Positions 1 through 9,474 of a stretch of 21,898 bases of DNA are shown piece after piece. A program made the position numbers and the translations under genes. The notes beneath the pieces are model-generated. The model was not told where the DNA came from and did no database searches. It saw only the letters and a list, made by a program, of their open reading frames with translations. Position 1 is the stretch's first letter. Every line of letters begins with the position of its first letter. The stretch spans positions 1-21,898 of the forward strand of contig JAJXYM010000174.1 of the NCBI GenBank assembly GCA_021780585.1, written 5' to 3'. The DNA is from Deltaproteobacteria bacterium (lineage in GTDB: Bacteria; Desulfobacterota; Binatia; Binatales; Binataceae).

Positions 1-1
1 G

Positions 2-931
2 GCCGACGCGGTCGCGCCTGCCGGGACGGCCGCCGTGGGCGGCGCGGCGACGCCGGCGGCGCACCGGCCGTTTCCACCCGAGGCCAAACCGATCGCGCTC
101 CCCGACGATCTCGCCATCCCCGACTATCGCCCCGGCCCGAATCCCTTCCGCGACGGCGAAAGCCTGGTTTACGCCGCCTCATGGATGGATATTCCGGCCG
201 GCGAGGCGCGCGTCATGATCGTACGCAACCGCGCCCGTCCCGACTTATGGTCGGGCCAGATGTGGCTCGACACCAGTCCGGTGGTCGACATGGTCTACCG
301 GATGCGCGACTACTTTCGCGAGGATTTCGCGGTCGCGACGCTGCGGCCGGACAATATCCAGATTCTCCAGCATGAGAAGCGCCGCATCGATCGCTGGCGC
401 GTCAGCTTCGACCGTCCGGCGCGCACGGTGACGGCGATCAAGGTAAATCGCCGCGGCCGGATCACCACGCGCCGTTTCACCGGCGGCGATCCGCTGGGCC
501 CCTTTTCGGGCGTGATGATGGCGCTGTCGCAACGGCTCCGTCCGGGCGACGACCTCAAGTTCGACATCTTCAGCGGCGGTAATCGCTACGTTTTTGACTT
601 CAACGTGACCGGACGGGAGCGGATCACGACCGCGCTCGGCACGTTCGACACCGTGCGGATCGAACCGTCGGTAATCTGGCTGAGCGAAGGATCGTTTCGC
701 ACCCAGGCGCGCCAGACCACGATCTGGGTGACCGACGACGCGCGCCATCTGCCGGTCCGGATCGCGGCCGCCGTCTTCTTCGGCAACGTCTACGCCGATT
801 TGGTGAGCGTGAGCGGCGCGCCGTTCGGCGCCCTCGGCCCGACGGTCGCGCCGGGGTCGGCGGCGCCGCGCGCCACGACGAATCCGTACGCCGGCCTGCC
901 GACGGTCACAATCAGCCCGCCCACGCCCTGA
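2..931 (+). CDS. DUF3108 domain-containing protein (5' end outside the window)
   Basis: The reading frame is open to the left edge, so the N-terminus, probably including a signal peptide, is missing. A GTG at 35 is the first in-window start codon but has no ribosome site and is unlikely to be the true start. The visible part opens with a Pro/Ala-rich linker. It then shows the DUF3108 pattern: 'NPFRDGESLVYAASW' near the beginning, a central 'GGDPLGPFSGVMMAL' and a C-terminal 'TIWVTDDARHLPVRI'. Members of this family are periplasmic or outer-membrane-associated proteins predicted to have a beta-rich fold, without an established biochemical role. The tail after the domain is Pro/Ala/Thr-rich and probably disordered. 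The next gene is over 200 bp away across a palindromic repeat, so I see no operon partner in the window. Family assignment is fairly sure; function is unknown. Confidence 0.7.
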   Translation, partial: ADAVAPAGTAAVGGAATPAAHRPFPPEAKPIALPDDLAIPDYRPGPNPFRDGESLVYAASWMDIPAGEARVMIVRNRARPDLWSGQMWLDTSPVVDMVYRMRDYFREDFAVATLRPDNIQILQHEKRRIDRWRVSFDRPARTVTAIKVNRRGRITTRRFTGGDPLGPFSGVMMALSQRLRPGDDLKFDIFSGGNRYVFDFNVTGRERITTALGTFDTVRIEPSVIWLSEGSFRTQARQTTIWVTDDARHLPVRIAAAVFFGNVYADLVSVSGAPFGALGPTVAPGSAAPRATTNPYAGLPTVTISPPTP

Positions 932-950
932 TTCCCCGCGCGAAGACCGG

Positions 951-1072
951 GACCCTCGGGTCAAGCCCTAGAGTGACAAGAAAGCAACGTCCGCCGCGGC
1001 GTTATTTTCCGTCATGGCCGGGCTCGACCCGGCCACCCCTCTGCACGGACTCCTGGGCTTGACCCGAGGGTC
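951..1072. repeat. Palindromic intergenic element with 18-bp terminal inverted repeats
   Basis: The element is bounded by a perfect 18-bp inverted repeat: GACCCTCGGGTCAAGCCC at 951-968 and its reverse complement at 1055-1072. Inside lies a second palindrome, GGCCGGG-CTCGA-CCCGGCC, at 1016-1034, preceded by 'GTCAT'. Motifs of the type 'GTCATGGCCGGGCTtGACCCGGCC' recur between genes in many alphaproteobacterial and other GC-rich genomes as REP/BIME-like elements. There is no coding potential inside. It may also act as a transcription end for the upstream gene, although no T-tract follows. Confidence 0.7.
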
Positions 1073-1158
1073 CATAAATCCGCGGGTTTGGCCGCCAGTT
1101 CGCGTGTTGTGCTATTTTCGCGCCAACGCGGCGATTCGCCCCCGAGGGAGCATCCACG

Positions 1159-1773
1159 ATGGCTGCCAAGCTCGAATTTTTTTACGACTGCTCAAGTCCA
1201 TGGACCTATCTGGCGTTCTCGAAAATCGAGGAAGTGGCGGCGCGCCACGGCGCCGATCTGGTCTGGAAGCCGATTCTGGTCGGCGGCGTCTTCAACGCCG
1301 TCAATCCCTCCGTCTACGAATCGCGCGAGCGCCCGGTCAAGGTGAAGGCGCGCTATTACAAGAAAGACTTGCAGGACTGGGCGCATCTGTACGGCCTGAA
1401 AATCACCGACCCCGGCGCGCTCAAGGTCTTTCCGGTGAATTCGGTCAAAGCGATGCGCGGGGCGTTCGTCGCGCAGGAGCAGGGCAAGATTTCGCCCTAT
1501 TCGCGCCGGGTTTTCGAGCGCTACTGGGGCGACAATCGCGATATCAGCCAGGACGACGTGATGCGTGAAATCGTCCGTGAAACCGGCCTCGACGAAGCGG
1601 AATTCTTCCGCAAAATCGCGCTCCCCGAATACAAGGACATGCTCCGCGCCAACACCGAGGAGTTGATCGCGCGCGGCGGCTTCGGCTCGCCCACGATGTT
1701 CGTCGATGGCGCGATGTTCTTCGGCAACGATCGGCTGCCGCTGGTCGAGCACGCCCTCGTCCATCGCCATTAG
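1159..1773 (+). CDS. 2-hydroxychromene-2-carboxylate isomerase-like DsbA-family protein
   Basis: This 204-residue thioredoxin-fold protein belongs to the DsbA/kappa-GST family. Characterised members (HCCA isomerase, NahD-like) isomerise 2-hydroxychromene-2-carboxylate in naphthalene breakdown using glutathione. Visible family marks are the N-terminal 'FFYDCSSPWTYLAF' (residues 7-20) with the conserved Ser-Pro at 13-14, the 'GSPTMFVDG' segment with the expected cis-proline at residue 178, and the C-terminal 'FFGNDRL' motif. The ATG at 1159 is preceded by a purine-rich 'CGAGGGAG' ribosome site. The length matches the family norm of about 200 residues. No other naphthalene genes are present, so the true substrate is open; many family members are general glutathione-dependent isomerases or oxidoreductases. 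It lies 14 bp upstream of thpR in the same direction, so the two are probably co-transcribed. Confidence 0.85.
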   Translation: MAAKLEFFYDCSSPWTYLAFSKIEEVAARHGADLVWKPILVGGVFNAVNPSVYESRERPVKVKARYYKKDLQDWAHLYGLKITDPGALKVFPVNSVKAMRGAFVAQEQGKISPYSRRVFERYWGDNRDISQDDVMREIVRETGLDEAEFFRKIALPEYKDMLRANTEELIARGGFGSPTMFVDGAMFFGNDRLPLVEHALVHRH

Positions 1774-1787
1774 CCGCCCGCGCCGCG

Positions 1788-2408
1788 ATGAACGCCGCAG
1801 ACGCCGCGCCGCCCGATCGTGAAGGCCGCGGCGTGCGGGCTTTCGTCGCGCTCGGGATGTCGCCCGAGATCGCGAGCGCGGCCGCGCGCTTTATCGCCGA
1901 GTTGCAAGGCCTTGCCGGGGCCCGCGCAGTTCGCTGGACGGCGCCCGCCCGGCTCCATTTGACGCTGCGCTTTCTCGGCGACGAAGCCGATCCCGCGCGG
2001 ATCGCGCGGCTGCTCCCGGCGCTCGGGGAAATCGCACAGGCGTTCGGACAGTTCCCGCTCGCGGCGCGCGGCGCGGGCGCGTTTCCCGATCTCAAACGGC
2101 CGCGCGTGCTCTGGATCGGGCTGGGCGGCGCGCCGCTGGCCGAACTGGCGGCGCGGGTCGAAGCGGCCGCGGTCGCGGCGGGTTTCGCGGCCGAGCCGCG
2201 CCGATGGGAGCCGCATCTGACGATCGGCCGGATCGTCCGGGGCCGGCCGCCGGAGCCGATCCGGAGGGCGATCGCCGCCGCCGCCGCGCGCGAATTCGCC
2301 GCCGCGATCGCCGAATCGCTGATACTCCACCGCAGTATCCTGCGGCCCGACGGCGCGGAATATCGGCCGCTCGCGCGCTTCACGCTCGGCTTCTCGGACC
2401 CCCTGTGA
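1788..2408 (+). CDS. thpR: RNA 2',3'-cyclic phosphodiesterase (2H phosphoesterase, ThpR/LigT)
   Basis: This is a 206-residue member of the 2H phosphoesterase superfamily, which hydrolyses 2',3'-cyclic phosphate ends of RNA to 2'-phosphates and can act as a 2'-5' RNA ligase in vitro. Both signature tetrapeptides are present: HLTL at residues 57-60 and HLTI at 143-146. These supply the two catalytic His/Thr pairs on the pseudo-symmetric lobes. The N-terminal 'RAFVALGMSPE' and the C-terminal 'YRPLARFTLGF' strands also fit. Start choice is the ATG at 1788, just after the preceding stop; a strong ribosome site is not visible, so translation may be coupled to the upstream gene. It lies about 105 bp before recA, an arrangement seen in several bacterial phyla where thpR/ligT precedes recA. 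Confidence 0.92.
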   Translation: MNAADAAPPDREGRGVRAFVALGMSPEIASAAARFIAELQGLAGARAVRWTAPARLHLTLRFLGDEADPARIARLLPALGEIAQAFGQFPLAARGAGAFPDLKRPRVLWIGLGGAPLAELAARVEAAAVAAGFAAEPRRWEPHLTIGRIVRGRPPEPIRRAIAAAAAREFAAAIAESLILHRSILRPDGAEYRPLARFTLGFSDPL

Positions 2409-2514
2409 ATTGGCGGCCGGCGCGTCGCCGGCGCCCCCATAGCGCGATCCGGCGCCGTTTGTGGCAAGATTTGGCGGGCATCCAAGGGCTCAGGCATAGG
2501 GCGCGAGGGCGGCG

Positions 2515-3597
<1,083 letters not shown>

Positions 3598-3658
3598 TCC
3601 ATCGCGCGACGACTATTCGCGGTTTCAAATCGTCAGGTTTCAGGGGGGGAGGTTGTTG

Positions 3659-5611
3659 ATGACGGGTAACGAAGGGGCGGGGGTGCGTCCGCGGCTCGGC
3701 GGCGCGGCGATTTCGATCGTTTTTCTGCTCGGCTTGATGCTCGGCGCACCGGTGCGGGCCGTATCGGCGACGGCGACCGTCGATGCCGGATCGACGGCAG
3801 CCGCCGGGATCCGCATCGCCGCAAAATCGCTGGCCACGACCCGGCTCGACGATCTCGCCGCCGCCGTCGCGAATCGGCAACTGGTCGCGCCGCCCGCGCC
3901 GGCCGATCGCGCCGCGCTAATCGCGACGCTGCCGCTGCGGACCCATCCCCGGATGTTCGTCACGCCTTCCGGCGCCGAAATCACCGCGGATCTCGCCGCG
4001 TCGCCGCAATTCAGCTTCGTGCCGGTCGCCTTCAGCCGCCGCGCCGCGCCGCAAACCGCGCCCGCGCTGTTCGGCTTCGCCGGCCTCGACGCGCTCGACA
4101 GCGCGATCGCCGACGGCCTCGACGTGAACGCGCCGCAGGTCGGCTACGCGATCGAGCCGCCCGATCAGGGCCTCTGCGTCGGCAACAATCTGGTGGTCGA
4201 ACAGGTCAATCTGACGATGGCGCTGTATACGACGAGCGGCAGCCAGATCGTCGCGCCAGTTCCGCTCAACGCCGTTTTCGGCGTTCCGGCGACGGATTTC
4301 ATCTCCGATCCGAAGTGCTATTACGACCCGCCGACCAATACGTTTTTCATGTCGATGACGGATCTCGGCGACAACGGCAACGGACCGTCCTCGCTGCTGA
4401 TCGCCGCGATGAACGCGGCCAGCCGCGTCATCCACACCTACGCGATACCGACCGCCGACGACGGCAGCAACGGCGTGTCGCATCCCGGATGCCCCTGTTT
4501 CGGCGATCAGCCGCTGCTCGGCGCCGACAAATACGGCGTTTACGTCACGACCAACGAATTCCCCCTCAATCTTTCCAGCAATCTGTTCAACGGCGCGCAG
4601 ATTTACGCGATCAGCAAAGCCGATCTAGCCGCGGGCGCGGCCAGCATCACCGCGTTCTTCATCCCGGCGCCGATTCCGCTGGCCGAGGGCGTCGCCTACT
4701 CGATGCAGCCGGCGACCTCGCCCGACGGCGTCTTCGACACCGATAACGGCGGCGTCGAGTTCATGATGAGCACGCTCGATTTCAACGGCGCCGGCGACAC
4801 CCGAATCGCGGTCTGGGCGATCACCGACACCTGCGCGCTCCCTTCGACCACGACCACGCCGTGCAACGGTTTTGTCGGACTGACCGTGCCGCCGCCAATC
4901 GTGCGGATGGGTCCGTATATCAGTCCGCCGCCCGCCGTCCAGAAGGCGGGACCGATCCCCTTTGGCGATTCGGTCGGCAACGGCCTGGAACAGATCGACA
5001 CCGGCGACGACCGCATGAACCAGGTCGTCTATGCCAACCATAAGCTCTACGCCGGATTGAACACCGCCGTGATCGTCGGCGGCCGGCTGCACGCCGGCAT
5101 CCGTACCTATCGGGTGGTTCCGATTTTCCACCGCTTCCGCACCCGCTTCGGCGTGGTGCAGAAATTCATCGCGCGCCCGGCGGGCCGCACCGTCCTCGCC
5201 CATGCCGGCGCCGATATCTACTATCCGTCGATCGGCGTCACCGCGAACGGCCGGGCCGTAATGGCCTTTTCGATCTCGGGCGCACAGCTCTTTCCGAGCG
5301 CCGGATGGGTTCCGCTCTATATGGCCGGCCAGCCCTGGATTCATATTGCCGGCGCCGGTATCGGTCCCGACGACGGCTTCACCGGCTATCCCAACGCCTA
5401 CCCGAATAGCGCCGGAGTCGGACGCTGGGGCGATTACACCGCCGCGACCGCGATCGGAAATCAAATCTGGATGGGGGCCGAGTATATCGGCAACAGTTGT
5501 ACGGACGCGCAATACGCGACCGACCCGCTATGCGGCGGCACGCGCGCGCCGGAAGCCAACTGGGACACGTTCATCAGCGAGTTTATCGGACCGAAGGGAA
5601 CCGCGCCGTGA
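3659..5611 (+). CDS. Secreted protein of unknown function, beta-propeller-like
   Basis: I do not recognise a named family. The ATG at 3659 is chosen over two TTG codons immediately before it, because a strong G-rich ribosome site (3643-3652) then lies 6 bp upstream; the product has 650 residues. The N-terminus carries a basic stretch, a hydrophobic core ('AAISIVFLLGLMLGA') and a small-residue cleavage region around 'RAVSA', so export by Sec is likely. The mature part is rich in Gly, Asn, Asp, Thr and Pro and contains several cysteines (for example 'GLCVGN', 'PKCYYD', 'HPGCPCFGD', 'NSCTD', 'PLCGG') suited to disulfides outside the cytoplasm. The C-terminal 'GRWGDYTAATAIGNQIWMGAEYI' region (abridged here as GRWGDYTA ... 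GAEYI) resembles a motif of secreted beta-propeller or sialidase-like proteins. It stands alone between recA and a convergent gene. Function is not assignable. Confidence 0.8.
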   Translation: MTGNEGAGVRPRLGGAAISIVFLLGLMLGAPVRAVSATATVDAGSTAAAGIRIAAKSLATTRLDDLAAAVANRQLVAPPAPADRAALIATLPLRTHPRMFVTPSGAEITADLAASPQFSFVPVAFSRRAAPQTAPALFGFAGLDALDSAIADGLDVNAPQVGYAIEPPDQGLCVGNNLVVEQVNLTMALYTTSGSQIVAPVPLNAVFGVPATDFISDPKCYYDPPTNTFFMSMTDLGDNGNGPSSLLIAAMNAASRVIHTYAIPTADDGSNGVSHPGCPCFGDQPLLGADKYGVYVTTNEFPLNLSSNLFNGAQIYAISKADLAAGAASITAFFIPAPIPLAEGVAYSMQPATSPDGVFDTDNGGVEFMMSTLDFNGAGDTRIAVWAITDTCALPSTTTTPCNGFVGLTVPPPIVRMGPYISPPPAVQKAGPIPFGDSVGNGLEQIDTGDDRMNQVVYANHKLYAGLNTAVIVGGRLHAGIRTYRVVPIFHRFRTRFGVVQKFIARPAGRTVLAHAGADIYYPSIGVTANGRAVMAFSISGAQLFPSAGWVPLYMAGQPWIHIAGAGIGPDDGFTGYPNAYPNSAGVGRWGDYTAATAIGNQIWMGAEYIGNSCTDAQYATDPLCGGTRAPEANWDTFISEFIGPKGTAP

Positions 5612-5618
5612 GGGAAAC

Positions 5619-5640
5619 CGGCCGCATCCCTGTGCGGCGC
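5619..5640. terminator. Small hairpin between convergent genes
   Basis: A 6-bp stem (GCCGCA at 5621-5626, TGCGGC at 5633-5638) with a 6-nt loop lies in the 44-bp gap between the convergent ends of the secreted-protein gene and the PNPOx gene. It may terminate from both sides. There is no T-tract, so this is weak. Confidence 0.3.
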
Positions 5641-5655
5641 TCCCGTAAACCGCGA

Positions 5656-6351
5656 TCAATCCGTTCCGGCGCGCCGCCAGCGACGAACATAATCGGGGAG
5701 ATCGATTCCGGGCGCGAGCTTCGCGTCCGGAATCGGCGCGCCCGGCCCCAGCGTCAACGGCACGAATCCCGCCCATACCGGCAGCGCTTCGTCCTCGGCC
5801 AGATCGACCGGGCCGCCGGCGCGCACCTTGGCCGACGCCTCGACGAGCGGAATTTCAAGCACCCGCGTGCCGGCGATTTCTCCCGGCGTCGGCTGGCGCA
5901 CGTCGTCCCATCGGCCAGGCATCAGACGGTCCACCAACGCGCGCATCGCCGCGAGCTTGGCGGCGGGTTCGACCACCTCCCGCGCATGGCCGACGACCAC
6001 GACCGAGCGATAGTTCATTGAATGATGGAACGCCGACCGCGCCAACACCACACCGTCGAGCAGCGTCACCGTTACGCATAGCGGGATTCCGTCCGCCGCC
6101 CCGGTCAGCATCCGGCTGAGCGGCGACCCATGGATCAGGAGACGCGCGCCGTCCCGCACATACATCGTTGGGATAACGTAGGGCTGGCCGTCGTCGACAA
6201 AGCCAACGTGACAGACCATCGCGTCGTCGAGAATCGCCTCGGCCGTCGCGCGATCGTATTTTGCGCGCGCCGGATAGCGCTTCACGCGGACGCGTTCGGT
6301 CGGGACAAACTCGGCGCGCGGGTGGTTAGCGGGGTTGTTGGCTTGGTTCAT
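5656..6351 (-). CDS. Pyridoxamine 5'-phosphate oxidase-like flavin-binding protein
   Basis: This 231-residue protein has the FMN-binding split-barrel (PNPOx-like) fold of the Pyridox_ox_2/nitroimidazole-resistance type. Supporting marks are 'YDRATAEAILDDAMVCHVGF' at the start of the barrel, 'GQPYVIPTMYVRDGARLLIHG' in the next strands (abridged: GQPYVIPT ... LLIHG), and the conserved 'SAFHHSMNYRSVVVVG' segment. The start is the ATG at 6351-6349. The frame is open further upstream but would run into the divergent regulator gene. No ribosome site precedes it; a TATAAC box ends 4 nt before the ATG, suggesting a leaderless mRNA. Members bind FMN, F420 or heme and few have known substrates, so oxidase activity on vitamin B6 should not be assumed. 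The adjacent MocR-type regulator is a common partner and probably controls it. Confidence 0.85.
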   Translation of the reverse strand: MNQANNPANHPRAEFVPTERVRVKRYPARAKYDRATAEAILDDAMVCHVGFVDDGQPYVIPTMYVRDGARLLIHGSPLSRMLTGAADGIPLCVTVTLLDGVVLARSAFHHSMNYRSVVVVGHAREVVEPAAKLAAMRALVDRLMPGRWDDVRQPTPGEIAGTRVLEIPLVEASAKVRAGGPVDLAEDEALPVWAGFVPLTLGPGAPIPDAKLAPGIDLPDYVRRWRRAGTD

Positions 6352-6377
6352 TTTTGTTATAGAACAATAATTAAATT
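6352..6377. promoter_or_regulatory. Divergent promoter/operator region between PNPOx-like gene and MocR regulator
   Basis: This 26-bp AT-rich gap contains the interrupted palindrome TTGTT-ATAG-AACAA (6354-6367). For the plus-strand gene, TTGGTT (6343-6348), a 17-bp spacer and AATAAT (6366-6371) place a start site at about the GTG at 6378. For the minus-strand gene, TATAAC (6361-6356 on the complement) places a start site at about the ATG. The palindrome overlaps both boxes and is a good candidate operator for the MocR-type protein. Confidence 0.5.
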
Positions 6378-7700
6378 GTGCTGAAACATTATCGGATAGC
6401 CGGCCGCGCCGCAAGCGAAATTGTCGCCAGCGTCGAACGCGGAATCGCCGCCGGTGCGCTCGAGCCGGGCGCGCAACTGCCGACCGTCCGCGCGCTGGCG
6501 CGGGAACTCGGGCTGAGCCCGGCCACTGTCGCCGCCGCCTTTCGCGATCTGCGGACACGCGGCCTGATCGCCGGCGACGGCCGGCGCGGCACCGCCGTAC
6601 TGCCGCGGCCGCCGCTCACGACGCGTGGGGCCGTCGCGATTCCGCCGGGCGTCCGCAACCTCGCGCTCGGCAATCCCGACCCCGCTTTCATCCCCGATTT
6701 GAGCCGCGCGCTCGGGCGTCTCGGACCGTCGCGCCGGATGTACGGCGAGACGCCGATCCGTCCGGAATTGCGCGCGTTGGCCGCCGCGATGTTCACGGCA
6801 TGCGGTATTCCGGCGGAACATCTGGCGGTGACCAGCGGCGCGTTCGACGGGGTCGAGCGCCTGTTGACGGCCTATCTGCGGGCGGGCGACGCGATCGCAA
6901 TCGAAGACCCCGGCTATCCCGACGTGGCCGACCTCGCGCACGCGCTCGGGCTGCGGCTCCGGCCGATGCGGCTCGATGAACATGGTCCGGTTCCGGCCGA
7001 ACTTGATCGCGTGCTGCGGGCCGGCGCCGCCGCCGTCGTGATCACGCCGCGAGCGCAGAATCCGACCGGAGCCGCGCTCGATTCCGACCGGGTCGGCGAG
7101 CTTCGGCGAATCCTGGCGCGTCATCCCGAGACGTTGCTGATCGAAGACGATCACGCCGGCCCGGTCGCCGGCGCGCCCGCGCTGACGCTCGCCAGCCGCG
7201 AGTGCGGGCGTTGGGCGGTGGTGCGCTCGGTCTCGAAATCGCTCGGCCCCGACCTCAGGTTGGCGCTGATGGTCGGTGACGAAACAACCGTTAACCGCGT
7301 CGTCGGCCGCCAGCGATTGGGCGCCGGATGGGTCAGCACGATCCTGCAGCGGCTGGTCGCGGAATTGCTCCGGGACTCGGAGATCCTGGAACTGATAAGC
7401 GCGGCTGAGAGCGCCTATGGCGAACGGCGCGCCGCCCTGATTGGCGCGCTCGCCCGGCGTGGTATCGCGGCCAGCGGCCGGTCCGGTCTCAACGTCTGGA
7501 TTCCCGTCGCCGAGGAGGCCGCGACCGCGCAGGCGCTGATCGGCGCTGGATGGGGAGTCGCGCCGGGCGAACGGTATCGAATCGCGAGCGCGCCGGCGAT
7601 TCGCGTGACGGTCGCGGCGCTGGCCGCGGCCGAGGCGGAAAGTTTCGCCGCGGCGCTGGCGACGACGCGCGCGGCGGGCGGGCGGACCCGCCCCGCCTGA
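6378..7700 (+). CDS. MocR/PdxR-type GntR-family regulator with aminotransferase domain
   Basis: The 440-residue product has a GntR winged helix-turn-helix (about residues 5-75; 'LEPGAQLPTVRALARELGLS') followed by a fold-type I PLP-dependent aminotransferase-like domain. PLP-site features are visible: 'EDPGYPDV' (176-183), 'ITPRAQNPTGA' (222-232), 'IEDDHAG' with Asp258, and the Schiff-base lysine Lys287 in 'SVSKSLGPDLR'. Proteins of this class sense PLP or a PLP-amino acid adduct and regulate neighbouring genes. The GTG start is well constrained: an in-frame TAA lies at 6372-6374, only 3 bp before it. No ribosome site is present, again suggesting a leaderless message. Divergent transcription from the PNPOx-fold gene across 26 bp strongly suggests that this gene and itself are its targets. 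The bound effector is unknown. Confidence 0.9.
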   Translation: MLKHYRIAGRAASEIVASVERGIAAGALEPGAQLPTVRALARELGLSPATVAAAFRDLRTRGLIAGDGRRGTAVLPRPPLTTRGAVAIPPGVRNLALGNPDPAFIPDLSRALGRLGPSRRMYGETPIRPELRALAAAMFTACGIPAEHLAVTSGAFDGVERLLTAYLRAGDAIAIEDPGYPDVADLAHALGLRLRPMRLDEHGPVPAELDRVLRAGAAAVVITPRAQNPTGAALDSDRVGELRRILARHPETLLIEDDHAGPVAGAPALTLASRECGRWAVVRSVSKSLGPDLRLALMVGDETTVNRVVGRQRLGAGWVSTILQRLVAELLRDSEILELISAAESAYGERRAALIGALARRGIAASGRSGLNVWIPVAEEAATAQALIGAGWGVAPGERYRIASAPAIRVTVAALAAAEAESFAAALATTRAAGGRTRPA

Positions 7701-7708
7701 GGACGGGA

Positions 7709-7747
7709 TTGCTTCGCGCGTCTCGGACCGGTACTATTTGTTATAAG
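7709..7747 (+). promoter_or_regulatory. Possible promoter of the RhlE helicase gene
   Basis: TTGCTT (7709-7714), a 17-bp spacer and TACTAT (7732-7737) form a weak sigma-70-like promoter. TATAAG at 7742-7747 is an alternative -10 box. The nine bases TTTGTTATA (7737-7745) are identical to 6353-6361 in the MocR/PNPOx operator region. The sequence match is certain; the promoter role is inferred. Confidence 0.35.
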
Positions 7748-7755
7748 ATTCAGTT

Positions 7756-7857
7756 ATGAGAAACGCGCGTTTCGGAACGTACCGACGCAACCAAAACTTC
7801 AAGCGCGGATTGGCGGCGATTACGCCGCGGACCCGCGCCCAATCCTTCCGCAGGTAA
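7756..7857 (+). CDS. Possible 33-residue basic leader peptide upstream of the helicase
   Basis: An ATG at 7756 opens a 33-codon frame that ends at a TAA (7855-7857) only 3 bp before the TTG start of the helicase and in the same frame. The peptide starts MRNARFGTYRRNQNFKRG and is strongly basic, with many Arg/Lys and no acidic residue. The last codons (AGG TAA) overlap the only plausible ribosome site of the helicase gene, an arrangement that would allow translational coupling. No good ribosome site precedes the ATG itself. It could equally be a chance frame in the 5' leader. Confidence 0.3.
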   Translation: MRNARFGTYRRNQNFKRGLAAITPRTRAQSFRR

Positions 7858-7860
7858 CCA

Positions 7861-9069
<1,209 letters not shown>

Positions 9070-9075
9070 CCAGTT

Positions 9076-9112
9076 CCGCGTCGTATCGCGCCAATTGCGC
9101 GTCGCGACGCGG
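9076..9112 (+). terminator. Nested hairpin after the helicase gene
   Basis: CCGCGTCG (9076-9083) pairs with CGACGCGG (9105-9112), and inside it CGCGC (9087-9091) pairs with GCGCG (9097-9101). The hairpin starts 7 bp after the stop codon. No T-tract follows, so it may be a processing or stabilising stem rather than an intrinsic terminator. Confidence 0.5.
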
Positions 9113-9252
9113 ATCAACCTAATCTTCCTTCGAAAATCCCGTCAGATTCCGTTTGACGGCGTCGCTCGAGCGTCGTGAAAACCGCGTCACGCGCAATGCC
9201 CCAATACGCCATCCCGCAATTAACTTGACGAACGCCTTCGGGCGGAGCGAGC

Positions 9253-9327
9253 TTCTTCGCTGCGCGCAGAATGACAAAGACGATCGCCCTCGTTGTCATT
9301 CTGCGCGCAGGCTGCCGGAGCGAAGAA
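9253..9327. repeat. Long-stem palindromic intergenic repeat
   Basis: TGCGCGCAGAATGACAA (9261-9277) and its exact reverse complement (9293-9309) form a 17-bp stem around a 15-nt loop. An outer arm TTCTTCGC (9253-9260) matches GCGAAGAA (9320-9327). Sequences of the type 'GAAGAATCTCG...CTGCGC...AGAATGACAA' are recurrent dispersed intergenic repeats in many environmental bacterial genomes. It sits in a 405-bp gene-free stretch (9070-9474) with nothing coding that I can support. Confidence 0.65.
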
Positions 9328-9395
9328 TCTCGTACTGCAACCAATTCACTGCGAAGTTATTAATGGAACGCCACACAAGCAGGCTGGGGTAATTG

Positions 9396-9468
9396 CGGGG
9401 CGGACGTCGATCACACGTCCGCCCCGTGAGGTTTACGGATGGCGGCGGACGCCGAGGCGTCCGCCGCC
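9396..9468 (-). terminator. Two consecutive hairpins downstream of the VOC gene
   Basis: Two GC-rich stems lie just past the end of the minus-strand VOC gene. The first is GGCGGCGGACGCC (9441-9453) with its complement at 9456-9468. The second is CGGGGCGGACGT (9396-9407) with its complement at 9415-9426. Both share the core GGCGGAC. Neither has a clear U-tract, so termination strength is uncertain, but position and stem length fit a 3' end. Confidence 0.5.
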
Positions 9469-9474
9469 GTTCGA

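Noticed and set aside
1014..1568. A 184-codon frame overlapping the isomerase gene
   Set aside because: It is out of frame with the motif-supported isomerase, starts inside the palindromic repeat and has no family features.
2409..2514. LexA box upstream of recA
   Set aside because: Looked for CTGT-N8-ACAG and GTTC-N7-GTTC type sites; none is present in the gap.
3621..3645. T-loop-like sequence GGTTTCAAATC suggesting a tRNA
   Set aside because: No matching acceptor, anticodon or T-arm pairing can be drawn around it; no tRNA was found elsewhere in the window.
9114..9344. A 76-codon minus-strand frame in the gap after the helicase
   Set aside because: Most of it is a translation of the dispersed palindromic repeat and has no ribosome site.
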